DNA of 64,000 nucleotides from Litorivita sp050633545. Lineage in GTDB: Bacteria > Pseudomonadota > Alphaproteobacteria > Rhodobacterales > Rhodobacteraceae. A model generated the notes under the pieces. That model had not been told where the DNA came from. It saw nothing but the letters and a program-made list of their open reading frames with translations, and made no database searches. Shown here piece by piece: positions 35,979 to 44,164 of the stretch. The stretch is taken from contig JBOEGS010000001.1 in the NCBI GenBank assembly GCA_050633545.1, forward strand, positions 573,909 to 637,908, written 5' to 3'. The stretch's first letter is position 1; each line of letters opens with the position of its first letter. The position numbers and the translations under genes are program-made.

Positions 35979-36728
35979 TTAGCGTCCTGCGGTCACGCCG
36001 ACCAGTTGCGCCGAGACGATATCGGCAAGGTTGGAGGCAAAGAAGGTCACCGCTTTGGCGACATCCTCGGCCTCGGCCAGACGCGGCATGGGCGTGAAGG
36101 TCAACGAGCGTTGTTTGAGCTTTTCATAATCGGCCCGCGCCTTGAGCCGCGGCGTTGCCACCAATCCCGGAGCAATTGCATTGGCGGTGATATTGAACGC
36201 TCCGGCCTCACGCGCCAAAGCATTGGTAAAGCCGATCAATCCGGCCTTGGCGGCGCTATAGTTGGTTTGCCCCTTATTGCCCAGATAGGCCATCGACGAC
36301 ATATTGATGATGCGGCCCCATTTGCGCTCCATCATTGCGGGCATCACCGCGCGGCAACAATGAAACGCGCCCTTGAGCACGACGTTATGAACGTCATCCC
36401 AATCGTCTTCATCCATCTTGAGCATATATTTATCGCGCGCAAATCCGGCGTTGTTGACCAAGATATCGCAAGGCCCCAATTCCTGCGCGGCTTTGGCGAA
36501 TACCTCGTTGACCGACGCTTTGTCGGTGATGTCCACCACGCCGGTCCAGATCTTGGCCTGCGGCACCTCATTGAGGATTTCCTCGCATGCTGCATCAAGC
36601 GCCTCTTGCGAAATATCGAGCAAAGCGACCAAAGCGCCCTCCCCCGCCAGCATCTTGCCCGTGGCGCGCCCGATGCCGCCACCGCCGCCAGTTATAAATG
36701 CCGTGCGCCCCGTCAGACCTAAATCCAT
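35979..36728 (-). CDS. Short-chain dehydrogenase/reductase (FabG-like)
   Basis: A 249-residue classical SDR: TGGGGGIGRATG cofactor motif near residue 14 (the usual GxxxGxG), NNAGFAR near 88, and catalytic Ser (NMSSMAYLG), Tyr and Lys (YSAAKAG). Likely a 3-hydroxyacyl-CoA or keto-reductase step beside enoyl-CoA hydratase. The ATG at 36728 has GGAGGGAAGGG directly upstream, whereas the upstream ATG at 36743 would place that site inside the gene. Divergent from the OB-fold/thiolase operon. Confidence 0.9.
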   Translation of the reverse strand: MDLGLTGRTAFITGGGGGIGRATGKMLAGEGALVALLDISQEALDAACEEILNEVPQAKIWTGVVDITDKASVNEVFAKAAQELGPCDILVNNAGFARDKYMLKMDEDDWDDVHNVVLKGAFHCCRAVMPAMMERKWGRIINMSSMAYLGNKGQTNYSAAKAGLIGFTNALAREAGAFNITANAIAPGLVATPRLKARADYEKLKQRSLTFTPMPRLAEAEDVAKAVTFFASNLADIVSAQLVGVTAGR

Positions 36729-36743
36729 CGCCCTTCCCTCCAT

Positions 36744-36855
36744 AAAACTTACTCGTGAGTAAAATTATTGCACCTAACCCCACCAAATGCAATTATTGCA
36801 GTTGTATGGTGAGTTAAAAATTTCTACCCTTGAGTATAAAATTGGAGGGAAAGCA
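36744..36855. promoter_or_regulatory. Divergent control region with two inverted repeats
   Basis: The SDR and OB-fold genes face away from each other across this AT-rich stretch. It holds TTACTC-GT-GAGTAA (36749-36762), a two-base-spaced inverted repeat of TetR-operator type, and TGCAATTATTGCA (36788-36800), a 13-base palindrome. AATTATTGCA occurs twice (36763-36772 and 36791-36800), and TGAGT-AAAAWT motifs recur at 36810 and 36831. The nearby TetR gene is a candidate binder because a TGAGTAAA element also lies at its own divergent promoter. Confidence 0.5.
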
Positions 36856-37260
36856 ATGCCGGAGTTGGAAAAACCGGACCTATACGCCTTGGCGGATGAC
36901 GGCCGGCGGCTGCAATTGATTATGGGCTACTGCACGCAATGTGCAAAGCATCATTTCCCGAAAACCGGCTATGGCTGCCCCAATTGCGGCGCGGTGCCTG
37001 AACACGTCCGCTCCGAGCTTGGCGATGGGCGCGCAACGCTTTTGACCTTCATAACCTTGCACGCAAAACTCGTGCCCACGTTGGAGGTGCCCTCCATCGT
37101 GGGCGAGGCGCAGATCGCCGACGGAATGATCGAAGAGGTCATGCTTTTGGGCGCGGCTGAGCAATACCGCGACGGTATGACGCTTCAGGCCGTGGCCCAT
37201 GAGGTCACGCGCGGCGGGCGCAGCGTTCTGGCCTGCCGTTTCGCACCGGCGGAGGATTAG
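36856..37260 (+). CDS. OB-fold/zinc-ribbon protein (DUF35 type), partner of thiolase-like enzyme
   Basis: A 134-residue DUF35 protein: an N-terminal rubredoxin-like zinc ribbon with CTQC at about residue 27 and CPNC at about 43, then an OB-fold domain (about 60-130). Such proteins form complexes with thiolase-fold enzymes (archaeal acetoacetyl-CoA thiolase/HMG-CoA synthase complex, and the Ltp2-ChsH2 steroid side-chain aldolase) and carry or dock CoA thioesters. The start at 36856 follows GGAGGGA. The thiolase-like gene is four bases downstream, so they are clearly a pair. Confidence 0.88.
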   Translation: MPELEKPDLYALADDGRRLQLIMGYCTQCAKHHFPKTGYGCPNCGAVPEHVRSELGDGRATLLTFITLHAKLVPTLEVPSIVGEAQIADGMIEEVMLLGAAEQYRDGMTLQAVAHEVTRGGRSVLACRFAPAED

Positions 37261-37263
37261 ATC

Positions 37264-38409
37264 ATGCAAACCCTCAATGACATGCGCCCCGTCTATGTGA
37301 TCGGCGTAGGCATGCATAAATACCAATTCGCCTCTGACACGCTCTATATCGATATGGGCCTGACGGCGGTGCGCGGCGCGCTGTCGGATGCGGGCATAGA
37401 GTTCCCCCAGATCGAGAGCGCCCATATCGGGTGCACCGGCATTGGCATGGCTGCAGGGCGGATCATGTTCAGCCATCTGGGTTCAACCGGACTGGCCTGC
37501 ACGCAGGTGGAAAATGCCTCGGCCTCCGGCTCTTCTGCCTTCCAGATGGCAGTGCTTGAGGTTGCAGCAGGACGGCGCGATGTTGCTTTGGCCGTGGGCG
37601 TGGACAAATACGGCGATCAGCTCCGCGCCGTCACCAAGGAAAAGGTGAACCGGCTGTCCGATACGGCGAGTATCCCCTTGGTCAAATATGCGATCATGGC
37701 CGAATACCTCAAAAAGGAAAAAGGGCTAAGCGCCGAAGACCTCGCGCGTGTCGCCGCCAAAAACCACACCAATGCGTCAAAAAACCCGTTTGCGCAGTTC
37801 CAAAAACCGCGCAGCGTAGAGCAGGTTCTCGCCTCGACCCTTGTGGCGGGCACGACGACCTCTTTGATGTGCTGCCCGCGCGGAGACGGGGCCGCCGCGG
37901 CGATTGTCGCCAGCGAGGGTGCGATCCGCCGCCTCGGGATCAACGGCGGCAAACCGATCCGCGTCACCGCATCGGTCCTGCAATCGGAGCGGCCGCAAGT
38001 GAGACGCGAAATCCCCTCGGTTACCTTGGCGCAAAGAGTTGCCGAAATGGCCTATGCAGAGGCGGGGATCACCCCCGATGCTCTGGATGTGGTCGAATTG
38101 CATGACGCCTTTGCCATCGAGGAAATACTCTATACCGAGACCTTCGGCCTCGCTCCCAAGGGCGAAGGACAGCATTTCTTGCGCGATGGCGGCAGCGCGA
38201 TCGGCGGGAAATGCTGTGTCAATTCATCGGGAGGGCTGATCGGCCAAGGTCACCCGCTGGGCCCCACGGGCCTTGGCCAAATCCATGAGATCACACGCCA
38301 ATTGCGCGGCGAGAACGGCGAGCGGCAACAGCCCGATGCCAAGATCGGCATGGCCCATATGATCGGCCTAGGGTCGATCTCGATTGCCCATATTTTGCAA
38401 AAGGATTGA
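37264..38409 (+). CDS. SCP-2-type thiolase-like enzyme with Ser in place of the nucleophilic Cys (possible aldolase)
   Basis: A 381-residue thiolase-superfamily protein. The motif that normally contains the acyl-accepting Cys (NACASGS) reads ENASASGSSA, with Ser86 at the Cys position. The other thiolase motifs are present: VELHDAFAIEE (His280) and GLIGQGHPLGPTG (His330). Loss of the Cys argues against a normal thiolase. In the steroid-degrading Ltp2/ChsH2 family, a thiolase-fold enzyme paired with a DUF35 protein is a retro-aldolase without that Cys, so an aldol cleavage of a 3-hydroxyacyl-CoA is a reasonable alternative. The substrate is unknown; calling it an acetyltransferase would be premature. 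Confidence 0.85.
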   Translation: MQTLNDMRPVYVIGVGMHKYQFASDTLYIDMGLTAVRGALSDAGIEFPQIESAHIGCTGIGMAAGRIMFSHLGSTGLACTQVENASASGSSAFQMAVLEVAAGRRDVALAVGVDKYGDQLRAVTKEKVNRLSDTASIPLVKYAIMAEYLKKEKGLSAEDLARVAAKNHTNASKNPFAQFQKPRSVEQVLASTLVAGTTTSLMCCPRGDGAAAAIVASEGAIRRLGINGGKPIRVTASVLQSERPQVRREIPSVTLAQRVAEMAYAEAGITPDALDVVELHDAFAIEEILYTETFGLAPKGEGQHFLRDGGSAIGGKCCVNSSGGLIGQGHPLGPTGLGQIHEITRQLRGENGERQQPDAKIGMAHMIGLGSISIAHILQKD

Positions 38410-38412
38410 GTG

Positions 38413-39207
38413 ATGAGCGATTATGAAACGCTGCTGTATTCCGTCGAAAATGGCGTTGCGACCGTCACGTTGAACCGGCCGGACCGGATGAACACTCTGG
38501 GCGGATCGATGAAGCAAGACCTTTGGCATGTCTTCACCGACCGCATGCTCAACGACCGTTCGATCCGCTGCGTGATCCTGACGGGCGTGGGGGATCGCGC
38601 CTTTTGCGCAGGGGCCGACATCAAGGAGCGCGCGGGCAACCGCCCGCCGCCCGCCGAGTATTTCGCGCGGCAAAAATTCACCCATGAGTTGACCCGCACC
38701 ATCGAAAATTTCGAACGCCCCGTGATTGCCGCGGTCAATGGCGTGGCCTTGGGCGGCGGCATGGAAATCGCGCTTTGCGCCGATATCCGCATCGCGGCCG
38801 ATCATGCGCGCTTTGGCCTGCCGGAGGTCAAGCTTGGCGTCTTGCCCGCCGCAGGGGGCACACAGCGGATGCCGCGCCTCGTGGGCGAATCCAAGGCCAA
38901 AGAACTGATGTATACGGGCCGGATGATGGGTGCCCAAGAGGCGCTTGGTTGCGGATTGGTCAGCCAGATCGCCGCGCAGGCGGATTTGATGGAGACCGCA
39001 ATGGCCCTCGCGCGCGAAATCGCCGACAAACCGCCCCTATCGGTCGCCTTTATCAAGAACGCGATCAATACGGGGATGCAGGTCGGCATGGACGCGGGGC
39101 TGGAATATGAACGCCTCGGCGCGGCCATGCTCATCGACAGTGATGATCGCAAGGAGGGCATGGCCGCCTTCCTCGAAAAGCGCCAACCGAATTTCACGGG
39201 GCGCTAA
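38413..39207 (+). CDS. Enoyl-CoA hydratase/isomerase family protein
   Basis: A 264-residue crotonase-fold protein with both catalytic glutamates of hydratases: Glu118 (LGGGMEIALCAD) and Glu138 (LPEVKLGVLPAAGGTQRM), 20 residues apart as in rat mitochondrial hydratase. The oxyanion-hole motif AFCAGADIKE lies near residue 70. It should hydrate the enoyl-CoA made by the acyl-CoA dehydrogenase, giving the 3-hydroxyacyl-CoA used by the SDR or the thiolase-like enzyme. Confidence 0.92.
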   Translation: MSDYETLLYSVENGVATVTLNRPDRMNTLGGSMKQDLWHVFTDRMLNDRSIRCVILTGVGDRAFCAGADIKERAGNRPPPAEYFARQKFTHELTRTIENFERPVIAAVNGVALGGGMEIALCADIRIAADHARFGLPEVKLGVLPAAGGTQRMPRLVGESKAKELMYTGRMMGAQEALGCGLVSQIAAQADLMETAMALAREIADKPPLSVAFIKNAINTGMQVGMDAGLEYERLGAAMLIDSDDRKEGMAAFLEKRQPNFTGR

Positions 39208-39208
39208 G

Positions 39209-40219
39209 ATGTTTCAAACGCGCCTGACAGAGCTTTTTGGCATGCGCCATCCGATCATCGTCGGCGGCATGATGTGGCATTCCAAATCCGAATTTGTCGC
39301 CGCCTGCGCGCGCGCTGGCGCCATGGCGTTTTTGACCCCCAAAAGCCACCCCGATCCCGAAAGCTTCGAGGCCGATTTGATCCGCTGCATCGAGTTGGCC
39401 GAGGGCGCGCCTTTTGGCGTGAATTTTTCGATCTCGCGCTTTAGGTCCAATGAAATCAACGACCGATGCCTCAAAATCGCCCAAGCCCACGGCATCACGC
39501 GGTTCGAGACCGCTGGCAGCCATCCTGGCGAGATGATCGAGCGCATTCATGATGGCGGCGGTGTGCTCATCCATAAATCCACGCAATTGCGCCACGCCCT
39601 CAAGGCGGCGCGCTCGGGCGTTGATGCGGTGACGATCGTGGGGATGGAAGCGGGCGGACACCCAGGCACGAATCCGCACCCCAGCCATGTGATTTTAGCC
39701 AACGCACTGGAGCAAACCGATGTTCCTTTGGCCATGGGCGGGGCGATCGGAACCGGACGCCAAGTGCTGGGCGCATTGGCGCAAGGCGCCGATGCCGCCG
39801 TCGTAGTGAGCCGTTTTCTGGCCAGCGCCGAGATCGATGCGCATCCCAACTATAAGGCCCGCATTGTCGAGGCGCAGATGGATGATACGGTGGCCGTCCT
39901 GCACTCGATCAAGGACACATGGCGCGTGCTCAACAACCGGACCGCCAAGGTGATCCAACGGATGGAAAAAGAGCTGGGCGACGCGGCGAAACACTCGGAT
40001 TTCGGCGACATGGTGCGCGGTGATCACGGGCGCCGCCATGCTTATATCGGCGGCGATGCAGAGATCGGTTTGATGTCGATGTCGGCTGGTGCAGCGCAGG
40101 CGCGAAAGGTCGAAAGCGCCGAGCAGATCATCGCCACTTTGGTGCGCGAACTGGAAGAGGCTTGGGCGGCTTTGGCCCATCGCAGGGCCGGAGCCCATGT
40201 CGCCGCGCAGCGCGCTTGA
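39209..40219 (+). CDS. NAD(P)H-dependent flavin oxidoreductase (nitronate monooxygenase-like)
   Basis: A 336-residue FMN TIM-barrel protein of the 2-nitropropane dioxygenase/NMO family. Motifs: PIIVGGMMWHSKSEFVAACA at the N-terminus, GVNFSISR, VLIHKSTQLRHALKAARSGVD and VGMEAGGHPG, corresponding to the FMN-phosphate and His motifs of class II members. Many such proteins are not nitronate oxidisers; here a reductase acting on an enoyl or quinone substrate is equally possible. The ATG at 39209 follows the hydratase stop within a TAAGATG. Confidence 0.85.
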   Translation: MFQTRLTELFGMRHPIIVGGMMWHSKSEFVAACARAGAMAFLTPKSHPDPESFEADLIRCIELAEGAPFGVNFSISRFRSNEINDRCLKIAQAHGITRFETAGSHPGEMIERIHDGGGVLIHKSTQLRHALKAARSGVDAVTIVGMEAGGHPGTNPHPSHVILANALEQTDVPLAMGGAIGTGRQVLGALAQGADAAVVVSRFLASAEIDAHPNYKARIVEAQMDDTVAVLHSIKDTWRVLNNRTAKVIQRMEKELGDAAKHSDFGDMVRGDHGRRHAYIGGDAEIGLMSMSAGAAQARKVESAEQIIATLVRELEEAWAALAHRRAGAHVAAQRA

Positions 40220-40306
40220 ACTTCGCCCGCAGCGATCTAAGATAGGTGCAAGACCCTCGAATAGCACGATGATTTGAGCGCGGCGCAGAACATGAAGGAC
40301 AATCAC

Positions 40307-42598
40307 ATGGCACACCGCAAAGGCCGGATCGAAGATGCGCGGCTCACCCGCGGCGCCGGGCGCTACGGCGATGACCGGCCCAAGGGCGATGCGGTTTTCG
40401 GCGTGTTTGTGCGTGCCGATATGGCCTCGGCGGTGCTGCGCGGCATCGATACATCGCGCGCGTGCGAAATGGAGGGTGTGATCGCCGTTTTGACCGGCGC
40501 GGATCTGGCGGCCGATGGCATCGGGCCGGTGCAGGTCCCGTTCAAGATGGACGGACCGGACGGTCGCGTATGGACATCAACGGACCGAAGCTTGCTGGTC
40601 ACTGACCGTGTTCGCCATGTGGGCGAGCCTTTGGCATTGGTGATCGCCAAGACCCGCGCGGCGGCATTGGACGCCGCCGAAGCCGTCACCGCCGATCTTG
40701 AAGACCTGCCCGCCGTCACCACTTTGGATGAGGCCAGAGCCAAAGGCGCGGCCCTTGTGCATGAAAGCCGCGCCGGCAATTTATGCGCCCAATGGGCGCG
40801 CGGCGATTGGGAGGCAGCAGGCACCGCGATCGACGCCTCGGCGCATCAGGTGTCGATCACCGTGCCGATCACGCGGGTGACCACGGTCGCGATGGAGCCG
40901 CGCAACGCCTATGCCGCGCCTTTGGGTGAGGGTCGCTTCGAGCTATATTGCAGCCACCAGAACCCCATCGCATTGCGCGGGGCGGTTGCCGCCGCCTTTG
41001 ATATGGAGTCCGCGCAAATCCAATGCCATGCAGGCGATGTGGGCGGAGCCTTTGGGATGAAATCTGGCCCGCTGCGCGAGGAATTGTTGATCTTTTGGGC
41101 GGCGCGGCGGCTGGAGCGTGCGGTGCAATGGTGCGCCACACGCAGCGAGGATTTCCTGATTGATGAGGCGGGGCGCGACATGCGCTTTACCTGCCGCTTG
41201 GGCCTGAGCGAGGCGGGAGAATTCACCGCGATGCAATTTGACGCCGAATTCAACGTCGGCGCACATGCCTCATTGCGCTCCATCGTGATGGTGAGCAATT
41301 TTGGCGGGGTCGCGGGGGTTTACCGCACGCCGCTGATCGCGGGGCGAATGTCGGCATGGTTGACCCATACGGTGCCTACCGCGCCCTACCGCGGCGCGGG
41401 CCGGCCCGAGGCGACGCTTGCGGTCGAGGCCTTGATCGACGCCGCCGCGCATCAATGCGGCTTTGACCCTGTCGAGCTTCGGCGCCAAAACCTAATCCGC
41501 GCCGAGGAGATGCCATGGAAAAGCCCGTTTATCTTTGACTATGACTGCGGTGATTTTGCCCGCGTGATGGACACGGGGCTGGCGCGCGCTGATTGGAACG
41601 GCTTTGCCGCCCGCCATGCGCAGGCCGCGGCGCGCGGGAAGGTGCGCGGGCGCGGGATTGCGCTTTGCATCGAAACCGCAGGCGGAATTTTCGGCAATCC
41701 GGGGCAGGATTTTACCAATGTGGAGTTTCTTGCCGACGGCTCGGTCACCCTTGATGTCGGCACGTTTTCCGCCGGATCGGGGCTTGAGACCTCCTTGACC
41801 GATATGGCCGCCACCGCCTTGGAAATTGCCCCCGAGAAAATCACCTACCGCCAAGGCGATACCGATATTTTGGACCACGGCAAAGGCATGGGCGGATCGG
41901 CAGCGATGCCGCAAGGCGCGCCCGCGCTGCGCGACGGCGTGGCCAAGGCGCTGGAGGCGGCGCGCGCGCTGGCTTGCGATGTTTTGGAGGCCGATACCCG
42001 CGATATCGTCTATGAGAGCGGCGCCTTTCGCATTGATGGCACCGACCGTGCGGTCACCTTGCAAGCCCTCGCACAAACCGCCGCCGAGCGCGGCATGAGA
42101 TTGCGCGGCGAGGGCAGCTTTGCCCCCGCCGCGCCGACCTTTCCCAACGGATGCCATATCTGCGAAATCGAGATCGACCCCGATACCGGCAAATGCGAAA
42201 TCATGTCCTATACGGGCATCGAAGACATCGGCACGGTGATCAACGCCCAATTGGCCGAAGGGCAAATTCACGGCGGCGTTGTGCAAGGGCTTGGCCAGAT
42301 ATTGTGCGAGGAAATCCGCCTGTCGCCGCAAGAGGGGCAGCTACTGTCCGGCTCATTTATGGACTACGCCATGCCGCGCGCCTCGGATGTGCCGTTTCTG
42401 ACCACCGGTTTCGAGCCGGTGCCCACCAAGGTCAACCCTTTGGGCGCAAAGGGCGTTGGCGAGGCGGGAACGGTTGGCGCTTTGGCGGCGGGGTTCAATG
42501 CCCTGCGCGATGCGATGCGCCAGTTGGGGGTGGAGAGCTTTGATATGCCCGCCTCTCCCGGAAGGGTGTGGCAGGCGATCCATGAGGCGCGCGGCTAA
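40307..42598 (+). CDS. Xanthine dehydrogenase/CO dehydrogenase family molybdopterin-binding large subunit (lone)
   Basis: A 763-residue molybdenum hydroxylase large subunit (CoxL/XdhB type). Motifs: RIEDARLTRGAGRYGDD at the N-terminus, GDVGGAFGMKSG near residue 250, PYRGAGR (361-366), the form II type active-site loop (CO dehydrogenase form I has AYRCSFR), and GAKGVGEAGTVGA with the catalytic Glu719. Start at 40307 is set by AAGGA seven bases upstream, over an ATG at 40292 and a TTG at 40274. No FAD (CoxM) or 2Fe-2S (CoxS) subunit lies next to it, so either they are elsewhere or the enzyme uses another partner. Probably hydroxylates a cyclic or aromatic intermediate. Its stop overlaps that of the convergent thioesterase gene. 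Confidence 0.92.
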   Translation: MAHRKGRIEDARLTRGAGRYGDDRPKGDAVFGVFVRADMASAVLRGIDTSRACEMEGVIAVLTGADLAADGIGPVQVPFKMDGPDGRVWTSTDRSLLVTDRVRHVGEPLALVIAKTRAAALDAAEAVTADLEDLPAVTTLDEARAKGAALVHESRAGNLCAQWARGDWEAAGTAIDASAHQVSITVPITRVTTVAMEPRNAYAAPLGEGRFELYCSHQNPIALRGAVAAAFDMESAQIQCHAGDVGGAFGMKSGPLREELLIFWAARRLERAVQWCATRSEDFLIDEAGRDMRFTCRLGLSEAGEFTAMQFDAEFNVGAHASLRSIVMVSNFGGVAGVYRTPLIAGRMSAWLTHTVPTAPYRGAGRPEATLAVEALIDAAAHQCGFDPVELRRQNLIRAEEMPWKSPFIFDYDCGDFARVMDTGLARADWNGFAARHAQAAARGKVRGRGIALCIETAGGIFGNPGQDFTNVEFLADGSVTLDVGTFSAGSGLETSLTDMAATALEIAPEKITYRQGDTDILDHGKGMGGSAAMPQGAPALRDGVAKALEAARALACDVLEADTRDIVYESGAFRIDGTDRAVTLQALAQTAAERGMRLRGEGSFAPAAPTFPNGCHICEIEIDPDTGKCEIMSYTGIEDIGTVINAQLAEGQIHGGVVQGLGQILCEEIRLSPQEGQLLSGSFMDYAMPRASDVPFLTTGFEPVPTKVNPLGAKGVGEAGTVGALAAGFNALRDAMRQLGVESFDMPASPGRVWQAIHEARG

Positions 42599-43071
42599 AG
42601 CTTGACCGCCGCCTCGATACCTTCCTCGCGCTCGCTGCCTGGCAAAAAGCGAAAGGTGCCGACGGCATGGGCGATAAGCAGGCCTTTGTCGTCGTGTATT
42701 TCGCCCGCTGAGTGGTAGATTTTATATCCCGCATTGGTGACCCGCCCGACCACGCGCAACGTGCCGAATTTGACCTTGCCGGTGTAATTCACCGTCAAGG
42801 ACAAGGTGATGGCTTGGCGCAGGCGGCCCTCATGCGGGCAATATAGCCCCGCCCCCGAACAGGCCGAATCCAGCATCGTGGCATAGACCCCGCCATGCAC
42901 GATATCGGCGCGGTTCCAATGGCGCTCGTCGATCTTGATCTCGCCGACGATGCGCCCTTTTTCGCGCTTGATCATGTCAAAGCCGAGCAGCCGGTGAAAT
43001 CCGCCTTGGTCGTATTTTGCAGGGTTGTCTCGGGTGGTTTGCGCGCTGGCCTGTGCTTCGGTCTTGGTCAT
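42595..43071 (-). CDS. Hotdog-fold PaaI-type thioesterase (first of a pair)
   Basis: A 158-residue hotdog protein: HGGVYATMLDSACSGAG near residue 60 carries the PaaI-type HGG and Asp motifs, followed by the TLSLTVNYTGKVKFGTLRVVGR strand. It should hydrolyse a CoA thioester, removing dead-end intermediates. It overlaps the following hotdog gene's stop (4 bases) and its own stop overlaps that of the convergent molybdenum hydroxylase gene by a few bases. Confidence 0.88.
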   Translation of the reverse strand: MTKTEAQASAQTTRDNPAKYDQGGFHRLLGFDMIKREKGRIVGEIKIDERHWNRADIVHGGVYATMLDSACSGAGLYCPHEGRLRQAITLSLTVNYTGKVKFGTLRVVGRVTNAGYKIYHSAGEIHDDKGLLIAHAVGTFRFLPGSEREEGIEAAVKL

Positions 43072-43496
43072 GATTTTGCCTCCGATGATGAGGGTCGCGC
43101 ACGGTATTGCAAGGCCGCCTGCCCCGTCGCGATCAGATGTCCGGTTTCGTCATGCACCATCCCTTCGGCGAAAAAGCTGCGCGCGCCGCCGCCCAATTTG
43201 CGCCCTGTGGCGATCAGAATGTCGCCCTTGGGCAAAGAGATGAATTTGCAATCCAAAGAGAGGGTCACGGCGGTGCGGCTGTCCATATCCGGCCCCTGAC
43301 AGGTGCCGCAGAATCCGCAAACTGAATCGAGCAATAGCGCGTAGATCCCGCCGTGGGGGATGTTGTTACGGTTCTTGTGCAACTGCGTGAGCGGCAATTC
43401 GATCACCGCGCGGCCGACCTCCCATTCGGTCACGCGATAGCCCAGCGTGCTTTGCAAGAGATAGGGGTCGGCGGTCACCGGGTTATAGGGGGTCAT
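43068..43496 (-). CDS. Hotdog-fold PaaI-type thioesterase (second of a pair)
   Basis: A 142-residue hotdog protein with IPHGGIYALLLDSVCGFCG (HGG and Asp motifs near residue 47) and AVTLSLDCKFISLPKGDILIATG. It is related to its neighbour but shares only the fold motifs with it, so they may prefer different thioesters or form a heteromer. The ATG overlaps the stop of the CoA-transferase B subunit gene (4 bases), making a four-gene operon with the CoA-transferase. Confidence 0.88.
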   Translation of the reverse strand: MTPYNPVTADPYLLQSTLGYRVTEWEVGRAVIELPLTQLHKNRNNIPHGGIYALLLDSVCGFCGTCQGPDMDSRTAVTLSLDCKFISLPKGDILIATGRKLGGGARSFFAEGMVHDETGHLIATGQAALQYRARPSSSEAKS

Positions 43497-44164
43497 TGAT
43501 CTGCGATATCCTCAAGCGTGGCAACCTTTGGCGCGAAATGAAGCCGCGCGCCGGTTTTGTCCTGCAAGCTTTCGGGGCTTTCGCTGGCGACCATGTCGGT
43601 CACCAAAGGCCCCTGCGGACCGATCTTGATCACCGCCAGATCGGTGTAGATGCGGCTCACGACCCCTGCCCCCGTCAGGGGATAGCGACAGCGCTCCAAG
43701 ATGCGCGGCGCCCCCGACTTTTCCGTATGGCTCATCAAAACCCAAATCCGCTGCGCCCCCGAAGCGAGGTCCATCGCCCCGCCAATCGCGGGCAAGATAT
43801 CGCCGGCGTCGCGCGAGCAATTGGCGATATCTCCGTTGGCCGCCACTTGGTAGGCGCCCAAAACACACAGGTCGAGATGCCCGCCGCGCACGATCGCGAA
43901 ACTTTCGGCGTGGTTGAAAAAGCTCGCGCCCTTGAGCGCCGTGATCGGCTTTTTGCCAGCATTGATCAGCGTCCAGTCCTCCTCGCCCTCGGCGGCGGCC
44001 GGACCCATGCCCAAAATCCCGTTCTCGGAATGAAACACCACCTCGCGCGCGCCGATATGGTCGGCGACCAGTTCGGGAATGCCGATCCCCAAATTGACGT
44101 GCCAGCCTTCGGGGATGTCGCGGGCCAATCGCGCGGCAATGGCGCTGCGTCCGAGGCGGCTCAT
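43493..44164 (-). CDS. 3-oxoacid CoA-transferase family, subunit B
   Basis: A 223-residue beta subunit of a family I CoA-transferase (PcaJ/ScoB type). The catalytic Glu47 lies in the SENGILGMGP motif, which forms the glutamyl-CoA intermediate, and LGIGIPELVADHI near residue 30 is the family N-terminal motif. The start at 44164 overlaps the stop of subunit A. The acceptor acid is not identifiable; 3-oxoadipate and acetoacetate types are the usual substrates. Confidence 0.9.
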   Translation of the reverse strand: MSRLGRSAIAARLARDIPEGWHVNLGIGIPELVADHIGAREVVFHSENGILGMGPAAAEGEEDWTLINAGKKPITALKGASFFNHAESFAIVRGGHLDLCVLGAYQVAANGDIANCSRDAGDILPAIGGAMDLASGAQRIWVLMSHTEKSGAPRILERCRYPLTGAGVVSRIYTDLAVIKIGPQGPLVTDMVASESPESLQDKTGARLHFAPKVATLEDIADQ

